Below are positions 23,314 to 35,689 of a stretch of DNA of 64,000 nt, piece by piece. The position numbers were made by a program, and so were the translations under genes. The notes under the pieces are model-generated. The model saw only the letters and a list, made by a program, of their open reading frames with translations, searched no databases and had not been told where the DNA came from. This DNA is from Ascaphus truei (Eukaryota; Chordata; Amphibia; Anura; Ascaphidae). The stretch's first letter is position 1. Each line of letters begins with the position of its first letter. The stretch is from positions 291,768,405-291,832,404 of the forward strand of contig CM071567.1 in the NCBI GenBank assembly GCA_036426205.1, written 5' to 3'.

Positions 23314-24477
23314 TGTATGTATGTATGTCTTTATTTATATAGCGCCATTAATGTATATAGCGCTTCACAGCAGTAATACACATGACATTCATATAAATAA
23401 CAGATCATGGGAATAAGTGCTTCAGACATAAAAGTAACATTGTAGAAGAGGAGTCCCTGTTCCGAAGAGCTCACAAGTAAATTGGTGGGGAGAACGTACA
23501 AAGACAGTAGGAGGGCATTCAGGTAAGTGTGTCTGCAGGGGGCCAAACTTTATGTATCGTGTATAGTATTAGCCACAGTGCTACTCATATGCTTCTTTAA
23601 TCAAGTGTGTCTTAAGGTGGGTCTTAAAGGTGGATAGAGAGGGTGCTAGTCAGGTATTGAGGGGAAGGGCATTGCATTGCGGGGCAGTCAGTGAGAAAGG
23701 TTTAAGGCGGGAGAGGGCTTTAGATACAAAGGGAGTAGAGAGAAGACATCCTTGAGCAGAACGCAAGAGTCGGGATGGTGCATAGCAAGAAATTAGGGCT
23801 GAGATGTAAGGAGGAGCAGAAGAGGAGAATGGAGTTCGAGATGTGAGATTTGACAGGAAGCCAGGAGAGTGATTTCAGCAGGGGAGACGCTGAGACAGAT
23901 TTAGGAAAGAGTAGAGTGATTCTGGCAGCAGCGTTTAGGATAGATTGCAGGGGAGACATGTGAGAGGCAGGAAGGCCGGAGGTTACAGTAATCGAGATGG
24001 AGAGAATGAGGGCCTGTGTCAGAGTTTCAGCAGTCGAGCAACAGATGAAAAGGGCGTATTTTTGTAATATTGCGGAGGGGAAAGCAACAGGTTTTAGATA
24101 TATTTTGAATGTGAGGGGCAAATGTGAGAGAGGAGTCGAGTGTGACCCCTATGCAGCGTGCTTGGGCTACTGGGTGTATGATCGTTGTTCCAACAGTAAT
24201 GTGGAAGGAGGTAGTAGGGCCAGGTTTGGGAGGAAGTATGAGGAGCTCTGTTTTTGTCATGTTAAGTTTAAGTCGGCGGATGGCCATCCAGGATGATATC
24301 GCAGAGAGACATTCAGAAACTTTGGTCTGTACAGCATGTGTAAGATCAGGGGTTGAAAGGTAAATGTGTGTGTCGTCAGCAAAGAGGTGATATTTAGACC
24401 CAAGAGACGTGATTAGGTTACCTAGGGAAAGTGTGTACAGAGAAAAGAGAAGATGTCCCAGGACAGAGGACCCTGGG
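23314..24477 (-). mobile_element. L2-clade LINE, truncated copy B
   Basis: A 3' UTR closely matching copy A, with a TGTA-type tail from 23314. Upstream on the minus strand the coding remnant includes [32 protein letters not shown] (the YADD box as FADD) and [13 protein letters not shown]. Frames are broken near 24030 and 23940. The copy is truncated at about 24477, within the GVPQGS-type motif. Confidence 0.8.
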
Positions 24478-25420
24478 AGATTTTTAAATATATTTTGCAT
24501 AGCATTAGCATAAGTCACAACTCCTAAAATATATCCTTAAGACCAATCAGTCTAGTGCCAGGCCCAACAGGATTAGAACCTACACACTGCCATTCAGGGA
24601 AGCATCTCTAGCATTAAACAAACCCAGATGCTGGGAAATTCTCTTCCTACAGCATACTTTTGAGCTCTACTCATCACACCTGGAGCCTCCTCCTTTTTCC
24701 TTTAAAAAAATCAAAATATGTGAAATCTTGTATGTTTTTTTAAACAAATCTGTTCTGTAGTATTACAGTAGATAGTGACTTTTTTTTATGTATTCAACAC
24801 TTAATGCCATTGGTAATCAGTTTTAAATCATCTTTTGATTTCTACTGTCCACCTCCGAAGTAGTGCAAAATCTTTGTAACACTTTCAGTTTGTGATAATC
24901 TGTTGTCAATGTTCCCAGCAGTTTGAGCTGTAAACTGTAAAAATATATGTTACCTTAGTAATATAAGGCTACATTATAGCAGCTGAGTTACATTAACTGA
25001 AGGATTGATTTAAACTTAAAGGCTGTTAAATTTATAACAGAAGCACCAAACTATTGACAGCTTAGGTAAGAATGTAGAATTATACATTTTCACAGGCTTT
25101 ACATAAACAAAAGAAAAAAAAGCGATAAGTAGTATTGTTGCTTAAAATGAAGACCATTTTCACCTGCTGGTTGCTGCAGAGGCTTCTCAGCTTGGAATCA
25201 CAGGTGTTTGGGGGTAAGGTGATTTTTCAACCCTCAGGGGTATTTATTGATGGTTTTAGACACAGTGTTTGTAAGGTGTATGGTCTGAAGAAAGGACAGG
25301 ATTGTCCAGAAACTGCACTGTTTGTATACCTGCTCTGATGATTAATACAACAGAAGTTTTTTTGAACTCTATCCAAGGCTCCTGTGTGCTTCCTCCATTT
25401 CTAATACTTATGTATTACTA
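24478..25420. other. AT-rich DNA, no gene seen
   Basis: ATAGCATTAGCATA at about 24498 is shared with 25903, so a MITE piece may border the L2. Otherwise no feature. Confidence 0.4.
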
Positions 25421-25423
25421 CTG

Positions 25424-25786
25424 CTGCGGCCGAGTTTATTCGAGCATTTGCCCGCTCTCGGCCGCAGCAGTTACCTGGCGCGCGCCGGAGGGTGCCGGGC
25501 GCGCGCCGAAGCAGCGGAGGAGAGGCCCGCCGATCGCGGCTTCCCCCTCTCCTCTCCGGGTCCGCCGGGTCCCCTGGAACCCCCTGCCGCCGTCCCCCAC
25601 ATCGCGGGACACCAGGGCTCCCTCGGGGAGCCCTGGACGCGCGTGCAGGGGGCGCAGGCACCCGATGACGCGTGACCGCGCATCGGTGACGCGCGGCACG
25701 CCGAGGGGATGCCACTTGCAAGCCGGGAAATCTCCCGGCTTGCGGAACTGGCCACACTTCAATAAAGTGTGTCGCCAGTGTATATG
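25424..25786 (+). mobile_element. GC-rich MITE, CACTGGCGACACAC family, copy 2
   Basis: The left end CTGCTGCGGCCGAGTTTATT and right end AATAAAGTGTGTCGCCAGTG are imperfect inverted partners, with TA flanking each end. The interior is strongly CpG-rich, unlike the AT-rich surroundings. It contains two further hairpins: CGGCCGAG...CTCTCGGCCG at the left, and AAGCCGGGAAATCTCCCGGCTT near 25720. Confidence 0.6.
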
Positions 25787-25907
25787 TGGTTCCAGCTTTG
25801 AGACGCCGGGGTCAACAGAGCGTGAGTACCAGCAGGCAATATTGTTAATTTATTCTTTATAAGCAGTAGGGTGCCACTCACACACCTACCTCCATATTGT
25901 ATAGCAT

Positions 25908-25998
25908 TAGCATATCTCCCAAGGTACCTCAGGTGTGTTCCATTTCATCACAAGCATCTCTCCCTAAATTATTTGGAGTGAGGTTTGAGGGGACATAT
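25908..25998 (+). mobile_element. MITE fragment, GGTACCTCAGGTGTG family
   Basis: Same family as 23222-23310, in the opposite orientation. Non-coding. Confidence 0.5.
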
Positions 25999-25999
25999 A

Positions 26000-26720
26000 A
26001 ACAACTGGAAATAAAGTTAGAAAGTCCTTTTTTTTTTTTTTTTTTAAATATGCAAATTGTTTAGAGTCAATTTAGCCTTTTGTACTTTTCAGAGCTACTA
26101 GCGAGTTTGCAAAAAATACAATTTTCTTCATTCCGCCTGAATTTGCACGGCCACAATGAAAACACTTCTAACAAAAAAAAAAAGCCTTTTTTTGCAGAGG
26201 TTTGGACAAGTGAAAAGGGCTTACAGAATAGCAAAACATGCCAATTGCTTCTAACATGTACTTTAGAAGCAATTTGTCACAATTTGGAGCTACTAGAATA
26301 GGCCCCAGCAGTATGACCTTTAACCAGTGGAAAGTGGGAATACGAACTGTATAGGTAATATTTCCTTAAATTTGGGGTAAGCTGGCAGGGTTAATTTCTT
26401 GTAAATCTCTTTAATAGTGTATTTTTGTTTGTGCTAAACTTTGATTTTATTCTGCTTTCCTTTACAGACAAAAGCCCTCCAGGTTCAATAGATATAATTT
26501 GTTAATATAAAAATATAATATGCTACTTGTACTTAGTCTGGGTACATCTGCTGCATAGATCAGCATTTCTAAAGTTTGGTAAGCATACATTTCAATGCAG
26601 AACACTTTGATTTTTTGTAAAAGTGCTGTTGCATTTTATTTTTAGATTTCCACAATTTTTTTTTTCAATCAAGTAGCGTCTGAAACTTTATTATGTCATC
26701 CATTTCAATGAATTAGAACA
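26000..26720. other. AT-rich DNA, possible MITE
   Basis: GAGCTACTAG occurs at 26092 and 26287 and an AATAGGCCCC-like end follows, hinting at a decayed element. A poly-T run lies at 26029-26045. No gene. Confidence 0.35.
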
Positions 26721-26724
26721 TTTT

Positions 26725-27458
26725 TTTAATGTTGTATGTGTATCTTTATTTATATAGTGGAAGGCATAAACAACAGGGCTAAACGGAATTTTCAAAACTA
26801 ATTTATTGCCAACAAAATGACTGACGTTTCAGCCACACTTGGCCTTTCTCCAAGTAGAATGGCATAATCGTCAGTGAACATAGCGCTTCACAGTAGTAAT
26901 ACACGATGCAATCATATAAATAACAAATAATATAAAATAACAGATCATGGGAATAAGTGCATCAGACATAAAAGTAACATTTCTGAAGAGGAGTCCCTGC
27001 TCTGAGGAGCTTACAAACCAATTGGTAGGTAGGAAGAACGTACAGAGATAGGAGGAAATTCTGGTAAGTGCTTCTGCAGGGGGCCAAGTTTTATGTATCA
27101 TGTGTCCAGTATTATCCATGGTGCTTCTCATATGCTTCTTTAAGCAACTGTGTCTTAAGTTGGGATTTAAAGGTGGATAGAGAGGGTGCTAGTCGGGTAT
27201 TGAGGGGGAAGGCATTCCAGAGGTGTGGGGCAGTCAGTGAGAAAGGTTTAAGGCAGGAGAGGGCTTTAGATACAAAGGGGATAGAGAGAAGAAATCCTTG
27301 AGCAGAAGAGAAGAGTCGGGATGGTGCATAGCCAGAAATTAGGGCTGAGATGTAAGGAGGGGCAGAAGAGTGTAAAGCTTTAAAAGTGAGGAGGAGAATT
27401 GAGTGTGAGATGTGGTATTTGATAGGAAGCCAGGAGAGTGATTTGAGCAGGGGAGCAC
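26725..27458 (-). mobile_element. L2-clade LINE, truncated copy C with small insertion
   Basis: 3' UTR and C-terminal coding remnant of the same family as copies A and B. The conserved TTTATTTATATAG segment is interrupted at 26757 by about 120 foreign bases, after which CATAGCGCTTCACAG resumes at about 26879. The element is truncated at about 27458. Confidence 0.8.
26757..26876 (-). mobile_element. 120-base insertion carrying a hammerhead-like motif
   Basis: The insertion in L2 copy C is bordered by AGTG on each side, a possible 4-base duplication. Its minus strand holds GGAGAAAGGCC, AAGTGT, GGCTGAAACGTC at 26853-26824. This resembles a hammerhead core (degenerate first box, stem II AGGCC/GGCT, then GAAAC). 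It could be a small element derived from a ribozyme-bearing retroelement. Confidence 0.4.
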
Positions 27459-27526
27459 TGTTTTAATGTTTATGATCAGTCATACATTAATGGAATTGTA
27501 AGATGTTTATTGTTTTAGTGAAGCCA

Positions 27527-27885
27527 GTACACTGGCGACACACTTTATTCGAGCTCGGCTAGTCCCACGAATTCGGGTATACCCGGGTGTATTGAGGTTT
27601 GTGACTGTTTTCTGCCCGAGTGCATTGAGGTATTTTCCAGGCAGGGATTGAAGCATTTTATTCCCGCTGGCTGCAATACTGCACAGTATATATATATAAA
27701 CTGCATTACAATTCATGAATTTATGCCATCTGGTGCAGCCTATTAATAATCCTATATCACGTTATACAGTTTAACAGATCAGCTCCCGTCAGCGCGATGA
27801 ACCAGGTGGGAAGGAAAACGCAACGGGCTTGTCAAGAGGTGAGGAGCGGCGCTTCCAGGTAATCTATCTGCCATCTATTGCCAAT
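27527..27885 (-). mobile_element. MITE, CACTGGCGACACAC family, copy 3
   Basis: It begins with a clean TIR, CACTGGCGACACACTTTATT, preceded by TA. The interior is the reverse complement of copy 1, including AATTCATGAATTTATGCC and GAGGTGAGGAGCGGCG. The far end stops after CTGCCA without the terminal repeat, so this copy is truncated or fused to flanking DNA. Confidence 0.7.
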
Positions 27886-28630
27886 TTTTGTTCTGGTCTT
27901 CCTTTTAACATTTAACCAATTGTGCAAAATGTATTTATTTATGAGATTGCAAGCTCTAGTTCTGTTCAGAAGCACAGACTAAAATTCCAGCTGATGTTTA
28001 ATAAATAAGCCATTTACAGAAGAGAACACACATTTACAGTTAAATTATTTGATAGACTGTCAATATAGAATGAGAACTTTCTTACTTCCTCTGGCACCGT
28101 GGACAAACAAGAAAAAGTATGCGGCACTGGGGAGAGTGTCGATTGCGACCCAGGAGGCTTAACGCTTCTGAACGTGACATGCCTGCAGCGTTAATCCACA
28201 GTTTGTATAATAACGCCCTTACCTGATATCCTCGGCTCCATTTAAAAACACTGTCCAACCCCCTTGAAAAAGTTTTTGACCGAATATGGTTCTATAGTAT
28301 TCTCGCTCATGATGTAGATACCCATGGACCGTACTGGAACAGGGAGAGAGTGCCAGCAACTGCAGGCGGGTGAAGACAGCGTGTGTAGCAGAGGAGTCAG
28401 GTATGTGAGTCCCCTATAACTCTTCTCCGTTCTCTCTTGCAGGAGCAAACAGAGATCAGGTATGGGGGTTATTTCACTGAAGTCAGCGAAGGACTAACAC
28501 TGCAGGGGTCCCATTCAGAATCATTACCCAATGCAGCATTAATCTATTGTTTTTAGACACCACAATTGTCAGGGTACCGGGACTATGCGCGATCGCGGCA
28601 CAGAAAACAGTAAGCCGGGCCTTTTTTGTA
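27886..28630. other. No gene seen
   Basis: Mixed-composition sequence without a supported feature. Confidence 0.4.
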
Positions 28631-28633
28631 CAT

Positions 28634-28805
28634 ATGATAAATAGAGAAGGGCGAGTCTGCCTAAATCCGTTTCCCAGATTTTCTCACATTTTCAATCAAA
28701 AATACGTTTCGTGATTTGAAATCCGCACAGATTCATCAAAAACCGCCATTGGATTGCTGAATCCGCTAATTGGATTCTACAAATCCATTGATGGGTGGCA
28801 GAATC
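28634..28805. mobile_element. MITE fragment with AGAGA.GGGCGA end
   Basis: The end ATAGAGAAGGGCGAG and the following AAATCCG / GGATT words resemble the inverted end TTCGCCCATCTCTATTTG at 55007-55024. The fragment is cut by the LTR starting at about 28808. Confidence 0.4.
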
Positions 28806-28807
28806 TG

Positions 28808-29898
28808 TGTACAGTGCCTCCACCTGGGAGGGATCCCAACATAGTGGGAGTAGCCCTTCACAGGAACCACAACACTGATATACAAACACAGTATGTGATA
28901 AGAATAACCTTTTACTGCAGAACATATAATAAACAGTGATAGCCGGATAATAACTCTACTGGTTACAGCTACCCCTTTGCCTTGCAGGGCCTTATCCCAC
29001 CACTGTGTAACCCACACCATGTTCACTGTACCCGAGGAGCCCTTGGGCACCCAACCAGCCTGGTATCCACAAGGATAACAGCCCCCACCCCTATATGTGG
29101 TCAGCGCAGCCAGTATGGTGTATGTACTTGGTTGGTGCACTTAGGATATAGGTACCTGCCAGGTGCTCCAGCACCCGGGTGCGCCGAATAGACAACAGGT
29201 GGATCCGCCGATCCAGAGATGTCCTCCGCGACGAGTCCGCCTCCATGTGGGGTGATATCCCGCAGAGTGATACCACACGCAGATAGTCTCTCACTCTCGC
29301 TTGCTCTGGTGATCTGGTCCCAGACCACACTAGTCCGGGCCACGCAGATTGCAGCTGTGTCCCTGGCTTATCAAATAGCTAATGGGGCAGGATCCCTACC
29401 TAAGGGCCTTTCCCTGTAGCAGCCACAATCTTAGTGCATGAGTCGTGGCTTAGCTGGGGCCTAGGGGGGGATCTGGCCTAGTGCAGAGGGTCACAGACCC
29501 CTGCACCAACTTCCTACCCTGTCCAAGTCCAAGCACCAGCTGACTAACGTGGTCTCATTGCGCAATATCCTAGTTTCCTTCTGAGGAGGATCCTAGAGCC
29601 CTATCGGCTGTCGTGGGTCAGGTGGTGCCTTCCTAAGGCTCATGGGACGTGTAGTCCCTGCTAAGAGCCTCCTCTAATTGGTCATGGTCTCCATGGCATG
29701 CGCAAGATCTGTCATGGCCGCCGCCGCGACTCCTGGTACCACTGCGCATGCGCGAACCTTGTGCAAGATGGCGACGCCCTGCAGAGGGAGCCGCCGGTGA
29801 GCCTGCCACCACCCGCACTTCCCGGAACATCACCCGTAGCATCAGAAGTAAGGGGGTGGGGAACGGAGAACCAGGGAGCCATGGGGGACCTGGCTACA
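28808..29898 (-). mobile_element. LTR, TGTAGCC...GTACA group, copy 2
   Basis: The right end GGCTACA matches the other minus-oriented LTRs in the window. The left part GTGCCTCCACC..GGGATCC resembles 49930-49955 in the complex LTR. CpG-rich segments with GCGCATGCGCGAA lie near 29745. No clear target-site duplication was found. No gag-pol follows, so it is a solo or partial LTR. Confidence 0.5.
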
Positions 29899-31033
29899 GA
29901 CATTAAAATATTAAAGGTATTCTTTGTGTATTTTGGTTTTCATTTCTTGTATGAGAAGAGTTCTATGTTATCTTGGACTTGGCGAATTTATATGAAGCAA
30001 AGAAAAAAGAAAACTAATCCAATTTAAAGCATACATTTTGAAACATGCCTTAATAATTTGGAGCTAGCCATCTCCTACAATAATTCTCTCTATAACACTT
30101 CCTAAAGAAAATGTACTTTCCACATGCAGTAGCATTTTAGGCAATGCCCCAAACTTTGACCACTGCTGGGGTCATGTATCTTAGTCTCCCGGCTGCAAAA
30201 GTGGGGCAAAAATAAACAACAATGTCAAATTTGGAATATTCCATTAAAACCAAATCCCTCTCCCACAATATTGAAATGGTAAGTACAAATAGTCTTGCCA
30301 GAAGAAGGTATTCACGCAGCCCAGCAGTGGTTAAACATTCGAAATCACATACCCTGAGATATTCCAGTAAGTTCAGTCACAAAAGCAAAGAGAATTGTTT
30401 CCATTATGCTCAGACAACAGTGATTTTGAATTTGAATAATTATGTTGGTCTAAATTACATCCAAATTAATCGTTTTGTATAATTGGTGCCAGGAGGAAGT
30501 AATCAGAGTTCTTACATTCCATGTAGCATTTACTAGATATTTGCCAAGCTTTGGTTTACATTCTTTTCAAAGCTTGCCAAAACTAATTAGTTTTTGCCTT
30601 TCCAAGTTTCTACAAATGTTCTCACTCTCACTTCATACTTTGCACGCCGACAGATGCAATACATTATACTTTTGCATAATTCAGTCTGAAGAACTCTTGA
30701 GCGCATCAATTTTATTAAAGCATACAAAACAAAATAAAAGCAATTTTGTGTGTAGGCAGGGGTTTCTAATTGGAAAACAAGAACAAAAGTTGAAAACAAC
30801 CAGCATGATAAAAATTTGGAGAAGGGTTGCTTTTACCTTTTATTTTACTGTAGCTTATTTCACTGATCACAAGCCTTTTTTGATATCATGTAAAAAAAAT
30901 CTATGCACAATTAGCTAGATAAGTCACGTCACAAGTAAGCAACATTTTTTTAAGTTTTACATTTTTGAAATAGATAATTAACTGAAATTGAGACACAATC
31001 CAATGGAGTAGATACAAGTATACTCATTATTAA
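29899..31033. other. AT-rich DNA, no gene seen
   Basis: The longest ORF is about 147 codons (30475-30918). It is Leu/Ser/Lys-rich with no recognisable motif and is treated as chance. Confidence 0.4.
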
Positions 31034-31505
31034 TGTAACAGGTGTTCCCCTACCCTCTTGGAGATTTCACTGCAGCCTCAGGTAGGAGTATAAAACAAAG
31101 GATTGCTCTTTATTCTTCAACAGCACAGCAGTATACAAACACATACACTCTCTGGTCCCTGGAATCAACCCCCAGGGCTTGAGGCACCAAAAGTCTATCC
31201 TTGGCTCCCATGCTCCCTGGCGGAGTATGGGGGTAGTTTTCCCACTCCCCCGAGGAAGGGAAAGGAAGGTGGCCAGAGCCCTGCCTCCAAACTCCAACAA
31301 CAGAATTTGGATCTGCAGTCCCTTTTGTACCCAGGGGGAGGGTCCTAGGTCCGAGCCCCTGATAGGTCAGTACACAGCTCCCCCTCCCGTCACCCAAGGG
31401 AGTTTTTACTGCTGCACCAGCAAGGGCATATATTTAACCCTAACACTGCCTGCGCTGGTACCAGGGCTTATGTGTTAGGTAGGGCAGATTAGTAGCATGG
31501 CTACA
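31034..31505 (-). mobile_element. Solo LTR, TGTAGCC...GTTACA group, copy 3
   Basis: On the minus strand it starts TGTAGCCATGC and ends CACCTGTTACA. AATAAAGAGCAATCC near the downstream end acts as a plausible poly(A) signal. Flanking bases TTAA and TTAG are a 3-of-4 match to a 4-base duplication. GAGATTTCACTGCA is shared with copy 1. About 470 bases. Confidence 0.65.
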
Positions 31506-32756
31506 TTAGCAAAAGATCTTTCATGACTTCTCTACTGGGAGAGATTCTCAAGTAGATTTTATAAGAGAGGAATACCTACTGTACAGTAATTGGCTGATTT
31601 TAAAACATCATCTGTAAATATGTGTACCTAATGGATTAAGGCTTCTGCTCAAGGGTATACAATAGCATTAAACTCAGTCATTTTACTCCCACTTTATTCC
31701 AGGAACTACAAGAAACAGACAGATTTATGGATAAAGAAGATCTTTACGTGCACACTAGAATGCAAAAGCAGTTAGAACAAAATAGTAGTAGCACTCACTA
31801 ACCCAAAAATAACAAGAGGAATACAGCAATCTGTACTGTATCTTGCAGCCTTTTACCTAAAGTACATTCATGAATCACAGTATTGATATTTGAAAGCAGT
31901 AATTCCTGCCTGCTTGTCCTTTTTTTTTTTTTTTTTTAAGAATACAAATCAGTGGGTCTTTTACAGCCGAACCCCACTATTTTTACCTATGGAGACCTCC
32001 TGAGATTCTAGGATTACTTACACATTTAGTTGCCAACATTTTCCTCTCCATATGTGATTCAAAATGGCAGTCAAATCTCACAGATCTTGTGGGAAAATGT
32101 GAAGCTGCAATGTCATCGGAGGGATGACGTCGCAACTTTCTATTATACAGTCATTTAAATGTTCACGAGGAAACACCAGTAACTAAACAGCTAATCATCT
32201 CAGAAAACAGGGGCTCCCCAGAGCTTACAATATTGGGAGTAAACTGTAACCCCAGAGGACCCGTGGGTTTTAATTATTTAAAAAAATCAATATCTAAATT
32301 GGCCAGGATTGCTGCTTTAAGATTTTCAGTTTTTGTTTTAAAGTATATCCCTTTTTCCAAAAAATTGGAATGCCAATTGCTTTGTATTCACTAGACGTTC
32401 AGACAGTGAAGAAAAATATTATAGGCCTGAGAGTTGCACAATAAGTCTCTAAGTTCTATGTTCTACTCACATTTTTCATAATGGTCAGAGGCAAGCTGGA
32501 CCAGACAGAAAAATCCTTAAACTATTTCTTTATACTGTAGCTTTTTGCCAAGTAGCATTATTATTTGGTGCACGGTAATTAGTCATAGGTGTAGTCAGCT
32601 GCATGATTTGAAATGTTATAAGAATAACTGAATCGTGGGATCACAGTGCCTAAAATTCAATGCTCTGCTAATTTTCTTTAAGTATTATTTTATATCCTCA
32701 CAAATCTAATCTCCATTGGGGATAAATATATATATTTTTTACAATTCTATTACCCT
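31506..32756. other. AT-rich DNA, no gene seen
   Basis: A poly-T run at about 31920-31938; no gene or defined mobile element. Confidence 0.4.
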
Positions 32757-32758
32757 AA

Positions 32759-32905
32759 AGCAGGGCTGCACAACATGCGGTCCGCCCGGCCTCTCTGTGT
32801 GGCCCGCAATGAGATTTAAAAAAAAAAAAATCTTAAAAAAAAAACAACTTAAAAAAAAAAAAATGGCGGCGATTCCACGCGGTCCCGGGGGTGATGTGAG
32901 GTGCA
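32759..32905 (+). mobile_element. hAT-like end with one minisatellite monomer
   Basis: CAGGGCTGCACAACATGCGG, followed by GTGGCCCGC, resembles hAT termini (CAGGG...). It shares CAGG.CTGCACAAC with the ends of the palindrome core. After A-rich runs it contains GGGGGTGATGTGAGGTGCA, the same monomer found on the complementary strand in the core minisatellite and at 61400-61480. The left palindrome arm starts immediately after. Confidence 0.5.
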
Positions 32906-35155
32906 TTGCCCATTCAATATGATCTTGGATGGCAAAAATGCATAAACCAAACAAGTGATTGGGGGGTATGGTTTACACCCGGGGAGATAGATGAAAAATG
33001 ACTCGCAATGGGGGATGGTAACGGAAGGGGAAGCGTAAAGAAAGAGTAAAACACAATTGGCCAGTGGATGTAAGGAATTGGCCGTCAGCCGGTGGAGTGA
33101 GGTAGTGGAAGCGGGAGGTTTACGAACGAACCACTAAAAAAAAATAGGCATTGCAAACCAATAAAGATTGATAATAACACCCTACGTGAAAAAATAAGTA
33201 CCGAAACCATCAAGATGGAAAGTGAGAAAAAATACGGTGTGGACAGGAGGGTGGGTGTAAACAAAAAAAACGAATCCGGGAAATGGGCGCCGAATATTCT
33301 GGATAAAAAAGGGGTAATCGGCGGGTGTTCCATAAAAGAGGGTCACCCACAGGGGAACCGAATCAAAGTATGTATCAACACACATAGAGGTAAAAAGGAC
33401 CAGCGAGGAGAACTAGGAACGCCAGGGTGAAAAAAAAACACTGATCATACAACGGTCCTAGTAACGACGACAAACACGGTATAGAATAAACAATGAACAG
33501 CAAGAATGACTAAACAGGAAAAAAAAAACACCAGAACAAAACAAAGAGAAACAGAGAACACAAGCCCATTGGGGACGCACAGGTGGGGGAGTAGGAGGGG
33601 AAAAACCAGGTAAAAACGACCATTGTATACAACAGCTAAGGAAATATGCGGGGCAATAACCAAGTAAAACCATGCTGGAGTGGGGGAAAAAGTGAGCACA
33701 CTGCTAACAGATAGGGACTCAAGATGCTCTTGATAAAATGCTTACATTGAACGTTGATGATTCAAATACGGTGTGAAGCATGTTAATGATCAAAAGAGAT
33801 AAAAAAAAGCAAAACCAGACAAAAAGTCTCCGGTTTGTAGAAAAAAAGGAACGTACAAAGAGCCGTTAAAAAAAATATACATACAGATGGAAGCCTAGTT
33901 TGCCACCATGTTGCGCTGAATTTAGTTAGCAATCTTATGGAAGCTAGAACGAAACGAAGTAAAGAGCTAAAATCGCACGTTAAACTGTTTTCAAAAACAC
34001 ATATAAAACCAGGAACAGGGCAAACCATCGAGGGAAAGGAGAGGGGTAAACGGAGGCGGGCTACGAAGCCCGGAGCCGTAACTAAAACGATCATGAAAGG
34101 TTAATTAATCATTTAGTGTGTTTAAAACTAAAAAACTACCAGAGTATGAAAAAATAGTACGAAGGAGAAAAATGTACATCTAAAGCATGGAGACCGAGAC
34201 AAGTTAATTGATCAGCCTAAAACGGGAGAAGGAAAGCCGTCCAGCTGTAAAACCTTAGTGTAAACAGACCTGGTATGAGGTAACCGAGATAATAATCTCC
34301 AAATGGTAAAAGCATTGTAAAATAGAAATACCATCCAGTAAGAAAAAATGTGACGCGGGGAGAGAAAATTCAAAGTCACAATAAGGTGTGGGATAAAATG
34401 CAGTCGTAGGTGCCATCCATGCTTAGGCTTATTCCAGTGGCTGCAGGTAAAATAAACGAAACCAAATTGTGCGACAAATCATGCCGATACAACACAAGTT
34501 AGGAAAACACAAAACAAATCTTCACCGAATGAATCTGGTGCATTAAGTTGACCCACTTTGAAAAAAAAAAATGAGTTTTATCTTAGTGAATACTGATGTT
34601 GACAACCGAAAATGTTTTAATGCGTGTGGGTAAAGGACAATACATATTGCTGGGAGCAGATGACTGATTTGGGGATCAACGTTAGGTGATCAGCCCAATA
34701 ATCAAAGGAAGACATTTAGCCTGGTATAAAACCTTCAGTAAGCCTCGAAAAAGGAAGTGCTTAGAGACCCTTTAGCATTAGCCATGGTAGGTTTGGCGTG
34801 TTAAAACTCGCGTGGGTAGTTCTGTAAGGGGAAGCGATCCCCTGGCGAATGAATGCGGCCACCGGGGCAAAAATGGGGCGCAGGCACCAAACCCGCCGTT
34901 CAGTGGGGTGAGGGTGGGGGGAGGGGGAACCCGGGCAACCGGCCATTTGCTGCCCCATGGTCTGTTAACCGGTAGTAGCTGGGAAGAGCGGCATGCGCAA
35001 GGTGGCGAGAGAGCTGCCGAGTAAGCCGTCCCTGCGGGCTAGATGTGTTGTGCAGCATGAGAGAGATCCTCTAAAGCCCACTCGTCTGATCGGCGCAAAC
35101 ACTCGGCAATAAAAATATTTTTTTAAAAAACCTTTTTTTAGTTCATAGGTAATTC

Positions 35156-35500
35156 ATGGGTTTGCAAGAGGTGCGATGCATCCGAAGCATTCCACCCCAC
35201 CGTGCAAATTGGTATGCCTACAAGGTCCGGGGGGGACCCCGCGCTTGTTCCCGAGATACAGGCCCTGACTGTATGAGGTGTCGCAACCAGGGGGGGGGGG
35301 GTCATCCTTCGCTGCATGAGTTAAAGGCTCACCTATCACAGCGATAGACCCGAGCAGGGATTCTACAAAGGGAAAAGCGAGGGGAGGTAGGGGCGGTTGC
35401 AGACCACAACAACATAACGGTGCCTGTATCTCGGGAGCGCGCGGTCCCCACGACGCACTAAAAAACCAAAGCGGTTCTCAGCTCCGGAGACCCTCTGCAC
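35156..35500. repeat. Internal palindrome of the left arm (GATACAGGCC module)
   Basis: GAGATACAGGCCCTGA near 35254 and TGTATCTCGGGAGCGCG near 35424 are inverted partners, with GTCCCC/GGGGAC and GAGACC flanks. The cleaner version lies at 44217-44452. Confidence 0.5.
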
Positions 35501-35689
35501 ATCTACACTATGACTCAAAACACCATATCAATAAAGGATACTCGTTCCTTAACCTTTGTGGCTATCTTTTAGGTACAAAGCAGCAATGAATATTTTTTAA
35601 TAATACTGTTCAGTGAGCAGCGGGTCTAGTAGACCAATGTGACAGGAGCTTGGGGGAATAACGGATATATGAACCGTCATTGAAAGCCT

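Noticed and set aside
25424..25786. CpG-rich block as a CpG-island promoter of a host gene
   Set aside because: Its edges coincide with MITE terminal repeats and no exon follows; GC content belongs to the element.
30475..30918. 147-codon plus-strand ORF as a host gene
   Set aside because: No recognisable motif, no splice or promoter context, AT-rich composition and a partly open opposite strand.
32820..32865. A-rich runs as the poly(A) tail of a processed pseudogene or SINE
   Set aside because: The runs are internal to a hAT-like end sequence and no retroposed body or target-site duplication was found.
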